NCBI GenBank assembly: GCA_031761405.1
Contig: JASEVX010000010.1
Span: 31,816,861 to 31,880,860 of the forward strand
Length of the DNA: 64,000 nucleotides
Reading direction: 5' to 3'
DNA from: Serripes groenlandicus
Lineage: Eukaryota > Mollusca > Bivalvia > Cardiida > Cardiidae
Below the pieces are notes generated by a model. It saw nothing but the letters and a program-made list of their open reading frames with translations. It had not been told where the DNA came from and searched no databases. The position numbers and the translations under genes were made by a program. Shown piece after piece: positions 1-10,374 of the stretch (position 1 is its first letter; every line of letters begins with the position of its first letter).

Positions 1-331
1 AGATCGTAGCCTAGCCACTGACAAATCATAGAAAATTGGTTGATCTGGGTCGTAGAAAGTAGCTCAGCCACTGAAAAAAATATTCGAATTGGTTGATCTG
101 GGTCGTAGATCGTAGGTGAGCCAATATAAAAACATAGCGAGTTTGTTGATCTGGGTCGTCGATCGTAGCTCAGCCACTGAAAAATCATGGTGTATTGGTT
201 GATCTGAGACGTAGATCGTAGCTGAACTACTCAAAACACATAGCAAGTTGGCTGATCCGGGTCGTCAATCGTAGCTCAGCCAATGAAAAAACATAGCGAA
301 TTGGTTGATCTGGGTCGTAGATCCATGGTTG
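1..331. repeat. 53-bp minisatellite cut by the left window edge
   Basis: The motif GATCTGGGTCGTAG recurs at positions 42, 95, 148, 201, 254 and 307, exactly 53 bases apart. Between occurrences lie variants of CTCAGCCACTGAAAAA and a GCGAATTGGTT-like segment. At least six copies are present and the array runs off the window. The short minus-strand frame inside it is repeat read-through, not a gene. Confidence 0.93.
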
Positions 332-377
332 AAAAAGAGTCTTCAAAGCAGTAATCGATTTATATACAGCTAAAAAG

Positions 378-775
378 ACGTTGTTACGAATATATTTCGC
401 GTTATTACGCCTTTTTTTGCGTTATTACGCCTTTCCATCGCGTTATTACGACTTTATTTTCGCGTTAAAACGCCTTTTATAAGCATTAATACGCCTTTGT
501 TTAGCGTTATTACGCATTTGTTTCGTGTTAATACGCCTTTATTTTTGCGTTATTACGCCTTTATTTCGCGTTATAACGCTTTTTATTAGCGTTACTACAC
601 CTTTATTTTCGCGTTATTACGCCTTTATTTCCGCGTTTTAATGCATTTATTCCGCGTGACTACGCCTTTCTTCGCATTAATACGCCTTTACTTTGCATTA
701 TTATGCCTTGTTTCGCGTTACTTCGTCTTTTTTCGCATTATAACGCATTTTTCGAGTTATTACGACTTCACTATA
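378..775. repeat. 21-bp minisatellite with GTTATTACGCC core
   Basis: About 18 degenerate copies of a unit with core GTTATTACGCC and a T-rich spacer. Cores at 401, 421, 442, 464, 485, 506 and 527 show spacing of 20-22, mostly 21. The conserved part is the GTTATTACGC half, while the T-rich half varies. No inverted partner was seen in the window. Possible interpretations are a plain minisatellite or one subterminal arm of a mobile element whose other end lies outside. Confidence 0.88.
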
Positions 776-1140
776 TTTATTTTTTCTCAGATAATCCTAA
801 TAGGCTTTCGTAAACACCTGCAAAACATATCGCGATATTTTTTTTTCAATCAGGATTTTCCAGTAATTTCGTGCTTGATTGCCGACTTGTTCAAATTTAA
901 TATGATGATGTTTTTCTTTTTCTTCTGATTTTACAAACGTTTTAAACATTTGAAACATCATAATGATAAATTAGATGGAATGTTTACGAAAAGAAACACG
1001 TTTCACACGTTAAGAGAAAATACTTTTGCAACTGGAGGAAATGTTCAATCCAAGCAATACCACCTCTTACCCGCCCCCTCCCCCTATGTAATAAATAAGA
1101 CGAGAAGTACTACATACATATTTACCTAAGAAAAAAGAAT
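776..1140. other. AT-rich stretch, no feature recognised
   Basis: AT-rich sequence with homopolymer T runs. The overlapping 95-residue frame at 641-928 begins in the 21-bp array and is Phe/Ile-rich because the DNA is T-rich. Nothing here looks coding. Confidence 0.5.
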
Positions 1141-1162
1141 ATCTGTGTATGTCATTTCACAT

Positions 1163-1450
1163 TTGTCATTCTCATGTTTTGGAAACAACTATATTTCGTT
1201 TCAATGAGCCTACCTTAACTAAATGGTTTCTACGAAAAGAACTGCAGCTAATAAGGATAATGATACAGGTGTTATACGCCCCCAAAGCCAACCCAGCGAA
1301 CAAATCTCGGTGCTCAACAAAGGCGCACGGTATGATCAAACCGTTCATATTTCAGTGTCATTCTCATGTTTCGGATACGACTTTTTTTTAATTCATGTTT
1401 TCTATGAAAACAACTACAGTTAATACGAATTATGATAAAGGTTTAATACG
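1163..1450. repeat. Degenerate ~190-bp tandem duplication
   Basis: GTCATTCTCATGTTT occurs near 1167 and again near 1360, each followed by a segment reading like TTTCTAYGAAAA, AACTRCAG and TAATACG. The first copy can be read as a short frame from 1223, but the second copy does not keep that frame. It may be the degraded 5' side of the pseudogene at 2443-4412, but this is only a guess from proximity. Confidence 0.5.
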
Positions 1451-1784
1451 CAAAATCATTTTTAGGTGCATTAAGTGCGCACTTCAGTAACGATATTCCG
1501 ACGGGCCCTCCTTACGAAACCACATCAATTCTCAAAAAAGGTTCAAATCAGCCTGTGTAGACACACAGTTCGATCAGACAGTTTACGTTCGAAACAGACA
1601 ATCGACGGACCATACGCTAACTTTATAAGACGTTTCTACGGATGATCCTGATTATCGAACTTACCGAAGTCAAGCGACTTAGGGCCTTATTAACATCCCG
1701 ACGTGGAATCTATTTAGATCACATTGGCGTACAGCTAGTGGGTCTAGGCTTTTTTTTATCAAAAGTAATATTAATTAAATCTTT

Positions 1785-1952
1785 GACAGCAGAAAACGAC
1801 TTTTGAAAACCTTTCGACAAAAGGAGAAATTACTATTTGCCACAATGATATCAACTGTATTCTAAAACTAATCGTTTATAGAAAGAGACTTTCCAATTTG
1901 TTCACCACATATTTTCAAAGTCTACAGATTTGTTGTATGTGGGAAAGGTTGT
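1785..1952. mobile_element. MITE-1 copy, degenerate
   Basis: Has the landmarks of the window's commonest short element: CAGCAGAAAACGACTTTTG on the left, ACAAAAGGAGAAATTACT then TTGCCACAATG in the middle, and TTGTATGTGGGAAAGG on the right. Those right-hand bases are the complement of the usual left end (CCTTTCCCACATACA). It is internally deleted relative to the ~225-bp full copies. Confidence 0.6.
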
Positions 1953-2442
1953 CAGTGCGTGTTTACATGCGTCAGATGTACGTTAAATGTGACGGTCGTT
2001 TAGTATAGAAGAATGTACCACTTGAGCGGTTGACAGTGTTTTGTTGCACTGAGGGGTGTTCAGTTGCAGACATTTGAACATTTACTTGATAATGTAACTA
2101 TCTTTGAAAGCTTAAAAACTACAACAGTGGATTGTTATTATAATTTTCCTATGTACTTGATTATGCCTTTTTATTCATATATTTTGTATACTCATTCTAG
2201 ATATTTCTTAAGTCATTGATTATGATTTGTACACTACCATTTGTTTTTTGTATTGTGTTTATTGTTTTGCATCATTCCTTGTATAACCATGGCCAACAAA
2301 CTCCTTCAAACTCCTCCATATTTATAACAATTGACCTTGAGCCAAATAAGTCAAAACTTCAGATAACACGCAAACAATTTAGGACACTATCGTCTGATGA
2401 AAACTTCAATGGTTCTTATACGGAATGTATCAATTAAAGCTA

Positions 2443-4412
2443 ATGCACGTGCAACTACGTGAATGTGACAGTATAGAGACACGTCTGTTAAAAGAGGCAT
2501 CAAGAACTCAGTATGATTGTCAAAATATACCGACAAGGTTAAATACATCCAAGTGTTCGACAAAGCACTACAAATGGCATCTCCTGTCTGCGTAAAATTA
2601 AATGTTCGAATTGACATTGCATCAAATGCATATAAAAATATATTAAAGAAAACGTCTAGAAAGTAATGTTGAAAAAGCCCTGTAATTTGTAGAAACTTTT
2701 GGCGTCCTTCCGAAACGTTTAGTATGTGAAACTTTCAACGGTGACGAATGTACTCCAGACATTGACCATTCAAACACTGGTGCGTCGTACGAATATATGG
2801 GCTCGGAAGGTAAAGCGAAAGTACGTCAACTAGTTCAAGTGTGTGATACTTCAATGATATCGGATGCGTCATATCACGAAATAGCAATATATTCGAGTAG
2901 AAAACACCATTTAACAGCGTGCAGAGACGAACTAGACACAACTTTTCAAGTACTTCGTTCACCTGGTCTTATGCCTGGCTTTAAATCAGAACTGTGTCGT
3001 CATATAAATACATTACGTTCAAATGGGAGTGAAGTTCAAGACACCTTACGTATTAAGGTATCTGGCGACGGAACACGTTTAAGCCGCGTATCAAACTTTG
3101 TAGTGATGTCATATTCTCTGCTCGTCGTTCCGACACTTTCCCACATAGACCAACATGTACTAGCTGTCGTTAAACGTGACGAAAATTATACCAATCTTGA
3201 GAAGACGCTCGCACCACTGTTAAATGAAATCAATGATTTAAATACAACCGGAAGAATAGAAATAAGTGACCAAACGTTTGATGTCGAGTTATTTATAGGC
3301 TGTGACATGAAATTTATTCAGCTTCTTCGGGGTTTGGGTAGCAGTATATCCAACTATGCGTGCCTATAGTGTAAGGTCCATAAAGACGATCGTGGACATA
3401 TATCTCTTCCATTTTACTTTTATAACCGCAATGAACAGTTTAGGACAATAGGAGAACTATCAAGCTTGGCAACATCATCAACGAAACAAAAATACGGGGT
3501 GAAAAATAAACCGCTAATCAACATCGAACTAAATCGCGTCAATCCGGATGAACTTCATATGCTTATGAGAATCGTTGACATTTTGGTCAGAAACATCATA
3601 TTTGATGATAAACCGAAGGAAGAATACGCGAAACTGAGGAACGGACCAACAGATAATCTTTCACTGATAGAGAGTGCCATTATGTCGTGCGTTGTGACAT
3701 TTTCCACATGGACCAACAAATCCGGCGACTTAGACTGGACGTCACTCTCTGGCAACGACATGAAGAAAGCCTTGTTTAATCTTCCAGACAAGATACTGTT
3801 GTTCCTTCATGAAGATACAATAGAACTGGTTAAATCAGTGTGGAAAACCTTTGGAGACCTGTCCAAACATATTACAAAAGCGGCCGAGAGTTTGAGTAAG
3901 AGCGCGTTTTCACTAAGGCCAAACATTTCATCGAACTTTTTCTTAAGGTTGGTGCAAAAAAACGCGAAGGGTACCTGCCGAAAACATGCACACGTTGCTG
4001 TACCACGTGCCAATGTTTGTATCCAGACTAGGTAGTTTCATCAAGTTTTCTGGACAAGGTGTCGAGAAAACTAATGATATATTGAAGCAAATTCATTAAA
4101 TGAAATCGAACAAGCATGATCACACATCCGACGCGTTATTTACAAGAAAAATACTTGAATATGGCTATGAGTGTAAGATTGACAAAAACGAACATATAAT
4201 AAAGACAATAGTGACTATTAGGAAAATAAAATTTACATGTCAAAATCGGCCAAAAACTTAGGATAAATAGGGAAATTGAAATCGCGCATGAACATCACCA
4301 ACAAGATATATGTTCTAGTGTAAACTTTGACAACATGACCGACCAGGAAATTAAGGTTTTATTGAAAAAGAAGGGAGTTAGCACAAAATTAATGAAGAGC
4401 GTTATGAATTAA
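2443..4412 (+). pseudogene. Decayed copy of a multicopy invertebrate protein family
   Basis: A roughly 600-codon coding remnant on the plus strand. Frame 1 holds most of it. It contains a Glu/Lys/Gln-rich N-terminal part (2443-2592), a central block with the signature SGDGTRLSRVSNFV near 3061-3105, a block IGCDMKFIQLLRGLG near 3298-3342, and a segment ending SNYACL just before a TAG at 3367. That TAG is followed at once by in-frame CKVHKDDRGH, so it is an internal stop. Other in-frame stops lie at 2593, 2599, 2644 and 2683. The reading moves to frame 3 near 3900 (KHFIELFLKVGAKK) and to frame 2 near 3985 (GSFIKFSGQGVEKTND), then meets stops at 4097 and 4259. A last frame-3 piece (MTDQEIKVLLKKKG) ends at 4412, just before an AATAAA at about 4424. 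From memory this pattern is a repeated, uncharacterised family in cnidarian and mollusc annotations. It may be transposon-borne; its function is unknown. Upstream limits are uncertain: a 73-codon frame at 2216-2437 could be an earlier piece. Confidence 0.72.
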
Positions 4413-5068
4413 AATTAAAAGTGGAATAAACTTAAATATGCAGGAGTAGGGAAGTTAAATATATAACGTCACACTTGAAAATTAATTTGTGTGAGCCGTA
4501 AAATATAAAGTTATATTGATAGTCATTAAAATATGTGTACAAGCGTTTGCTATATATTAAATAATAGAGACATATTATGTTTGAAATCTGAGATATAAGA
4601 TAGGTATATATAGTCTCTGTTGAAATGTATAAAAATAACAACATTATACATGTATTTTTTATTAACTTGTTATCGTTATATATGTCTTATCAAATTACAA
4701 TTATAAAACAATTATAAAACATAAAAGTACGCTTCTGTTTGCTTATGTATAAATATCCCGTTAAAACCACTATAACTTAAAACACGGTAGGGCTAATACT
4801 ATTGCTAATCCGGTGTTTAGGACTCCGGGGTTTTATGACCCTCATTAATGACTTACGATTTGCTTCGGTGATCTTCGGAAATTGCCGAATAATACGGAAC
4901 AGTAGAGATCGATTGCTTCCATTATCGATTAAATTTATTGGGTATTATGTGAGAAGACGGGTTGTTGGATATGTTCTCTCTTTCCATTATACTGTCCACA
5001 ACTAACGTGTCTACAGCAGACGGGTGTGAACAATGTCTGTAAATGAAATATTGTTACCGAATCAAGTT
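4413..5068. other. AT-rich flank, no gene seen
   Basis: Strongly AT-rich sequence with TATA and ATAAT runs, following the putative poly(A) signal of the pseudogene. Around 4770-5010 composition is more balanced, with two short frames, but neither has recognisable motifs. Confidence 0.5.
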
Positions 5069-5188
5069 AAAATATTGTGGGAAAAGGAGAACTTGCTAGT
5101 TTTGAACAATTTCATCTTTTGTCACATTGTTTTCAATTGTCGTCTGCTGCAAAGGCGTCATAAAGCGTGTGTATGTGGAAAAGGGTTA
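5069..5188. mobile_element. MITE-1 copy, right half
   Basis: Begins at the central block (ATTGTGGGAAAAGGAGAAC...TTGAACAATTTC, a short internal palindrome) and runs through TGTCGTCTGCTGCAAAGGCG to the terminal TATGTGGAAAAGGGTTAA. A further fragment with GTCGTCTGCAGCAGATACC lies at about 5282-5328. Confidence 0.72.
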
Positions 5189-5427
5189 AAGCCTGGATCA
5201 TGTTCTAGTAATGGCCATTTTCCTATAATGCCGGTATGTGTCACTGTCGGATCCGTTTCCTGGACATGATTAAGTTTAATTTCTTTTTGTTCCAACATGT
5301 TTCAAAAGTCGTCTGCAGCAGATACCTGAATTTCGTCTGCTTTTAAGAAAGCCAGAGCCATATAAGATAGAAGAAATTACATATAGACTAGGTTATATGA
5401 TGTATCCTTAACAGAATGATGTTATTT

Positions 5428-5645
5428 GACCCTTCCCCACACACAGCACATTTGCAGCAGATGACTATGCACACATCTAGGCAAAAATATTGACACTTTG
5501 TACATATAAAAGTATAATTGTTCAATAGACTTAAAACAATGTGGCAATGGGAGATATTGCTCATCTCGAGCAATTTCTCCTTTTGCCACAATGTTTTCAA
5601 AAAAATCTTCTGCCGTAGAGGCGTCTGTGTGTAGGAAAGGGTTAA
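5428..5645. mobile_element. MITE-1 copy, full length
   Basis: Left end GACCCTTCCCCACACACAGC, then GCAGCAGATGAC. The central hairpin is GAGATATTGCTCATCTCGAG with GCAATTTCTCCTTTTGCCAC. The right side is CTTCTGCCGTAGAGGCGTC and GTAGGAAAGGGTTAA. The two ends are inverted repeats of each other, so the whole element can fold on itself. Confidence 0.8.
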
Positions 5646-5843
5646 ACCTTGCTCTTTATATAGCCGACAATTGACGTGTCTACAGCAGGCGGTATTATAA
5701 AACATATGTAGGGGAAAATACGAGATATTGCTCTAGATGAACAAGTTCTCCTTAATCCACGATCGTTTCACGTCTGTTTAAAAACACATCTTCAATGCGT
5801 CCAGATAATAACATTTAGTCTTGCCTTACGTATATGTTTATAA

Positions 5844-6006
5844 GGAATCCTCCGTGGCCGACTGCTTAAGCGTCGGGGAGCGTTGGAGTGCCTTTGTGCA
5901 AGGCATATTTCTAGCCTAGTACTTAGTTGTTTGCCCAGGAAATCATGAATATGTGAAGTGTCACCACGATATAACTGGAATAATGTTGAAATCAGCATAT
6001 AAACCC
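5844..6006 (+). mobile_element. SINE type C (tRNA-derived), within a flanking duplication
   Basis: The tRNA-like head reads GGAATCCTCCGTGGCCGACT then TAAGCGTCGGGGA. The body has GGGCAAGGCA-like TGTGCAAGGCATATTTCTAG and CCTAGTACTTAG, matching the copies at 61242 and 62260. The 3' tail ACGATATAACTGGAATAATG with TTGAAATC is the tail shared by SINE types A, C and D in this window. On both sides lie ~55-60-bp similar sequences containing CCAGATAATAACATT (about 5770-5828 and 6025-6080). They look like a duplicated target region rather than an ordinary short target duplication. Confidence 0.75.
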
Positions 6007-6755
6007 AATGAAACGACGGTTTCACGTCTATAAAACACGTCTTCAATGCATCCAGATAATAACATTCAGTGTTGCCTAAGATGTGTATTAAGTTACTAAC
6101 ATTCTGAATTAAATCCGTTAACTAATATATGGAGAACGTAATTAACTCAACATTTCCAGAGTCCGTTTTCTTTAATTATAGTTATGAAAATAGTATAAAC
6201 TTTTGATACATGAAAAATGCTATCGTCCGATATTGAACATGAAATAGTCTTCTTATAAATATCGGTGCTTACAGAGTAGTGAACATTAATACGCTGGCAT
6301 GCATCACTCTCGGGTCCTTTCCCTAGTCTATATTATGTAAAACATTTCTCTTTTGTCTACCTGTTTCACATGTCGTCTGCTGCAGATGCCTCAAATATAT
6401 CCTATCGCTGTTTCCCGTCAAGCTGGTACTTCGTACAGGTCTTAGGCTAAGCATTCTTAGGCTAAGCAGTCTCAGAACTTCCTCGGGAGTATTCTCGTTT
6501 TGCTTAGATAAGAATCAATCTGGCATGTAAATTGATGTTCACGGTGTTTATCAAATGACCATTACCATTCCCCATGGTGCTATAAAGTAACGGTACACAG
6601 ATAAGATCTTCACCAGTGGACAGAATATAGTTTAGGTCAGGTCACAAAGTGAAAACTCTTCTGCGTTTTAAAAGATGTCTGGCTACATTTATTTCAGACA
6701 AGAGAATACATGATTGTTATTCATTTTAGTTATGGAAATTCATTTGGTATGCCTA

Positions 6756-6933
6756 TTAACCCTTTCCCACATACAGCAAATATGCAGTAGACGACTTTGA
6801 AAATAATCTTAGCAAAATAATGGAAAATCTCTGTGAATGATAGTATAATTCTTGCATAAAGTAGAAAATATTGTTTCCAAAATGTATCTACGTTATGGCA
6901 TCTGAAAGTGTCTGTATGTGGGATGGGGTTAAT
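6756..6933. mobile_element. MITE-1 copy, internally shortened
   Basis: TTAACCCTTTCCCACATACA on the left and TGTATGTGGGATGGGGTTAA on the right form clear inverted ends. GCAGTAGACGACTTTGAAAA follows the left end. The middle hairpin is largely eroded. A small fragment with GTCGTCTGCTGCAGATGCC is also present near 6370-6395. Confidence 0.78.
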
Positions 6934-6986
6934 TAAGAAAATTCAGATAAGTATATAATGATAAAAACATGATGAACAAAAGAAGA

Positions 6987-7212
6987 GTTAATCATTTCCC
7001 TGATACATACAACATTTGACACCTCTAGAGCAAAAACAAACCGTTTGAAAATATTAAAGGAAAAAGAGAAATAGCTCATAATGTATGTTTCTTCTTTTCT
7101 CAAACCACTGGTCCATCGGACGCCTTTCTGCATTTAATTTACCCTTTCCCACATACAGACGCTTTTTCCACGTCATCTGTCGTAGATTTCTTGTATGTTG
7201 GAATAAGTTGAA
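6987..7212. mobile_element. MITE-1 copy, rearranged
   Basis: Left end GTTAATCATTTCCCTGATAC, centre GAGAAATAGCTCATAATG. A second left-type end, TACCCTTTCCCACATACAGA, lies inside near 7139. The right end is CGTAGATTTCTTGTATGTTG. The extra end suggests two overlapping or partly deleted copies. Confidence 0.6.
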
Positions 7213-7337
7213 TATTAAAAGGCTGCTGTCTGTCACAGCGGCAGCGCCCCAGATCCGAGGGACGTACTTGTCCTCAAATCAAGACTTTAAAATTGAATCT
7301 ACTTGAGCTAACTCAATTCCATATGAGGGTTTCTAAT

Positions 7338-7618
7338 TGTCGAGTGTCGAGTGTCGAGTAAGAAAGGTTGAGTGTCGAGTAAGAACGGTCGAGTGTCGAG
7401 TAAGAAAGGTCGAGTGTCGAGTAAGAATGGTCGAGTGTCGAGTAAGAATGGTCGAGTGTCGAGTAAGAACGGTCGAGTGTCGAGTAAGAATGGTCTAGTG
7501 TCGAGTAAGAACGGTCGAGTGTCGAGTAAGAATGGTCGAGTGTCGAGTAAGAACGGTCGAGTGTCGAGTAAGAACGGTCGAGTGTCGAGTAAGAATGGTC
7601 GAGTGTCGAGTAAGATAG
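7338..7618. repeat. 21-bp minisatellite, array 1
   Basis: Thirteen or so near-identical copies of GTCGAGTGTCGAGTAAGAAY plus one G. As 21 is a multiple of three and the unit lacks a stop in one phase, an 83-codon frame results; it is not a gene. The right border (AGATTGAATGAGGAAAGTAA) recurs after arrays 2 and 3. Confidence 0.95.
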
Positions 7619-7706
7619 ATTGAATGAGGAAAGTAAAATAAAAGCTAATCCTTTTATTGGAAGAAAACTAAGCTACACACATGTATACACTAACAAATAT
7701 TTTGGG

Positions 7707-7937
7707 TAGCTCAATTGGTAGCGTATCTGACTCGTGATCTGGAGGTCACGGGTTCGATACCCGGTTGCGGCGACATTCTTTCGGGCGATGTTTTCCATTG
7801 CCTCTCACCTCTGATCTATGTGAGAACGTAGTCAGTGGCTTCGAAAGAATGTTGTGTAAGTACTGGTGTGGGAAAGCCAGGAAAACATGGGTATGTGCAC
7901 TGACCGCCGTGATATAACCAAAGCTGTTGAAAGCGGA
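7707..7937 (+). mobile_element. SINE type A, plus strand, 3'-truncated
   Basis: tRNA-like head: GTAGCTCAATTGGTAG (A box) and GGTTCGATACCC (B box). The body contains ATTCTTTCGGGCGATG, CTTCGAAAGAATGTTGTG, AGTACTGGTGTGGGAAAGCC and ACCGCCGTGATATAACC. It stops within the shared tail at GTTGAAAGCGG, where a MITE-1 half begins. The head resembles a functional tRNA, but the attached body shows it is a SINE. Confidence 0.85.
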
Positions 7938-7939
7938 AA

Positions 7940-8065
7940 GTGGAAAACATTGTGGCAAAAGGAGAAATTGCTTACTTTGAGCAATTTCGTCTTTTGTCAC
8001 TATGTTTTCAAAAAAGCTGTCTGCTGCAGAGGCGCCAAAAAACGTCTATATGAGGGATAGGGTTA
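7940..8065. mobile_element. MITE-1 copy, right half
   Basis: Starts at GTGGAAAACATTGTGGCAAA and includes GGAGAAATTGCTTACTTTGA with GCAATTTCGTCTTTTGTCAC (the central hairpin), GTCTGCTGCAGAGGCG and the end ATGAGGGATAGGGTTA. It directly follows the truncated SINE, so one probably replaced the other's end. Confidence 0.78.
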
Positions 8066-8231
8066 TATAAACAAGGAATATTAAGCAAGAACAGTTCCTG
8101 ACCTGGTTGAAGATGGGAAATTCTTTAGAGAATTATGTAACTTAATACCCAAACAGTCAAACCTCTGATAGTTAAATATTCCTTGATTAACATTAATCAT
8201 ATGCTGAAATAATTCTTTAGCGAGGGATTAA

Positions 8232-8440
8232 GAATGGTCGAGTGTCGAGTAAGAACGGTCGAGTGTCGAGTAAGAAAGGTCGAGTGTCGAGTAAGAATGG
8301 TCGAGTGTCGAGTAAGAAAGGTCGAGTGTCGAGTAAGAACGGTTGAGTGTCGAGTAAGAATGGTCGAGTAAGAAAGGTCGAGTGTCGAGTAAGAACGGTC
8401 GAGTGTCGAGTAAGAATGGTCGAGTGTCGAGTAAGATAAA
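8232..8440. repeat. 21-bp minisatellite, array 2
   Basis: About ten copies of the same 21-bp unit as at 7338 (GGTCGAGTGTCGAGTAAGAA). One copy is shortened near 8362, where GGTCGAGTAAGAA lacks the GTGTCGA part. Confidence 0.93.
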
Positions 8441-8847
8441 TTGAATGAGGAAAGTAAAAAAAGATATAGGTTCTACATATATCATTTTATTGGAAGAAAA
8501 AAAACAAGTTTGGTAGTACATTCAAGAACACTTACAAATATTTGAATTCAGCTGATTAATTATCATTATCTTGAGATAAATGTGAAAAATCTTTGATTAA
8601 TCCAAACTTTCAGTTGCTTATTAACACAAATTGAGGTCAATGTTGTGTCATTAAAGAATTATTTCAGCATATGATGCTAGTGTTTACTAAGGAATATTAA
8701 ACAAGAACAGTTCCTGACCTGGTTGAAGATGGGAAATTCTTTAGAGAATTATGTAACTTGATACTCAAACAGTCAAACCTCTGATAGTTAAATGTTCCTT
8801 GATTAACATTAATCATATGCTGAAATAATTATTTAGCGAGGGATTAA

Positions 8848-9041
8848 GAATGGTCGAGTGTCGAGTAAGAACGGTCGAGTGACGAGTAAGAATGGTCGAG
8901 TGTCGAGTAAGAATGGTTGAGTGTCGAGTAAGAACGGTCGAGTGTCGAGTAAGAATGGTCGAGTGTCGAGTAAGAAAGGTCGAGTGTCGAGTAAGAACGG
9001 TCGAGTGTCGAGTAAGAATGGTCGAGTGTCGAGTAAGATAA
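8848..9041. repeat. 21-bp minisatellite, array 3
   Basis: About nine copies of the 21-bp unit in the second 0.6-kb duplicate. Copy number and variant order differ from array 2, so the arrays have changed length since the duplication. Confidence 0.93.
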
Positions 9042-9765
9042 ATTGAATGAGGAAAGTAAAAAAAGATATAGGTTCTAAATATATCATTTTATTGGAAGAA
9101 AAAAAACAAGTTTGGTAGTACATTCAAGAACACTTACAAATATTTGAATTCAGCTGATTAATTATCATTATCTTGAGATAAATGTGAAAAATCTTAGATT
9201 AATCCAAACTTTCAGTTGCTTATTAACACAAATTGAGGTCAATGTTGTGTCATTAAAGAATTATTTCAGCATATGATGCTAGTGTTTACCAAGGAATATT
9301 AAACAAGAACAGTTACTGACTGGGTTGAAGATGGGAAATTCTTCAGTAAATTATGTTACCTGATACCCAAACAGTCAAACCTTTCTGATAGCAGTACACC
9401 TCAGCATGATTCTATTTAATCAGTCTGTAATGTTCAATGACATCCTATTAAAGTGAAAGGCTAACAGTTAACAGAGATAGCAAAGGCATTTGCATGATAA
9501 TTGTTTATTTTGATATCCTTCTGGATTATAAAATTGGCAATTAGATGTTTGACCATTTATACTAAGCAAAAAGAAAACAAAAGAGAGTTAGTTTTCCTCT
9601 TGTAGCTTTGTATGTCCTTCTGACTATTTTTTTTTTTGTCTCAGTTTTTATTTTTAATTTATAAATACTGGTCTTATTTTTTCCAGTTTCTTTAATTTGT
9701 TGATACAACAAAGAAAGGGGTCAAGTTAAGTTGGTATTTGAAAACATAGTGATAAAAGAAGAAAT

Positions 9766-9851
9766 TTCTCGACACTCGACCGTTCTTACTCGACACTCGA
9801 CCATTCTTACTCGACACTCAACTATTCTTACTCGACACTCGACCCTCGACC
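9766..9851. repeat. 21-bp minisatellite, array 4, inverted orientation
   Basis: Four copies reading ACTCGACACTCGACCATTCT, the reverse complement of arrays 1-3. Arrays 1 (7338) and 4 therefore form inverted ends around about 2.1 kb. Confidence 0.9.
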
Positions 9852-9933
9852 AAAAGTGACACACATTCCATATGGTGAATTGAAATCCATTTGCTGATCA
9901 GTATCAAGTTTTTTCCCCCACGTATCTGCAATG

Positions 9934-10131
9934 GTAACACCCTTCCCAGTTGTAACACAATTGCAGCTGAGGACTTTGAATCCAATTTGGCATTTAAATG
10001 GGAAACCTATGTAAATAAAAAAAATATTTACTACATAGAGTTGAAAACATTGTGGCAAATGCGGCACAATGCTTCCAAAAGTCATTTGCTACATATGCGT
10101 CAGAAAGCGTCTTCAGGTGGAAAAAGGTTAA
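9934..10131. mobile_element. MITE-1 copy, divergent
   Basis: GTAACACCCTTCCCAG, then GCAGCTGAGGACTTTGAA, TTGAAAACATTGTGGCAAAT, CATATGCGTCAGAAAGCGTC and GTGGAAAAAGGTTAA. Landmark order is as in other copies, with both terminal regions eroded. Confidence 0.65.
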
Positions 10132-10374
10132 TGCAAAACACATAACATTGCGTCTCACCATCTGATAAAAAACAAAGCCTTTATAAGATTAATGGTTTTT
10201 GCACAATTGTTTTTCTTGATATGATATTTATTATTATGTACATATGTACATACGACTGAATCAAATAGTGTTTAAACCAAGGTTAGACACATATACTTAT
10301 TTGTCCTCCTGTCAAGATGTTAAGCTTATAACCTTCAAAACACAAGTGCAAGTATCGCATTAAGCAGTTGTCCT

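Larger units (their letters stand above)
8073..9400. repeat. Tandem duplication of a ~0.6-kb unit carrying arrays 2 and 3
   Basis: AAGGAATATTAARCAAGAAC occurs at 8073, 8689 and 9291 (spacing 616 and 602). Two complete units run 8073-8688 and 8689-9290. A third begins and diverges after about 110 bases. Each full unit has the order: unique 140-bp lead, 21-bp array, AAATTGAATGAGGAAAGT, a 240-bp AT-rich tail. The tails are almost identical, so the duplication is fairly recent. Confidence 0.9.

Noticed and set aside
2216..2437. 73-codon frame as a separate signal-peptide protein
   Set aside because: The hydrophobic start is in T-rich DNA, and no conserved motif follows. It may be an upstream piece of the pseudogene, but that could not be shown.
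7372..9123. Repetitive SSKNGRV-type and LLDTRPF-type frames
   Set aside because: Direct read-through of the 21-bp minisatellite on either strand.
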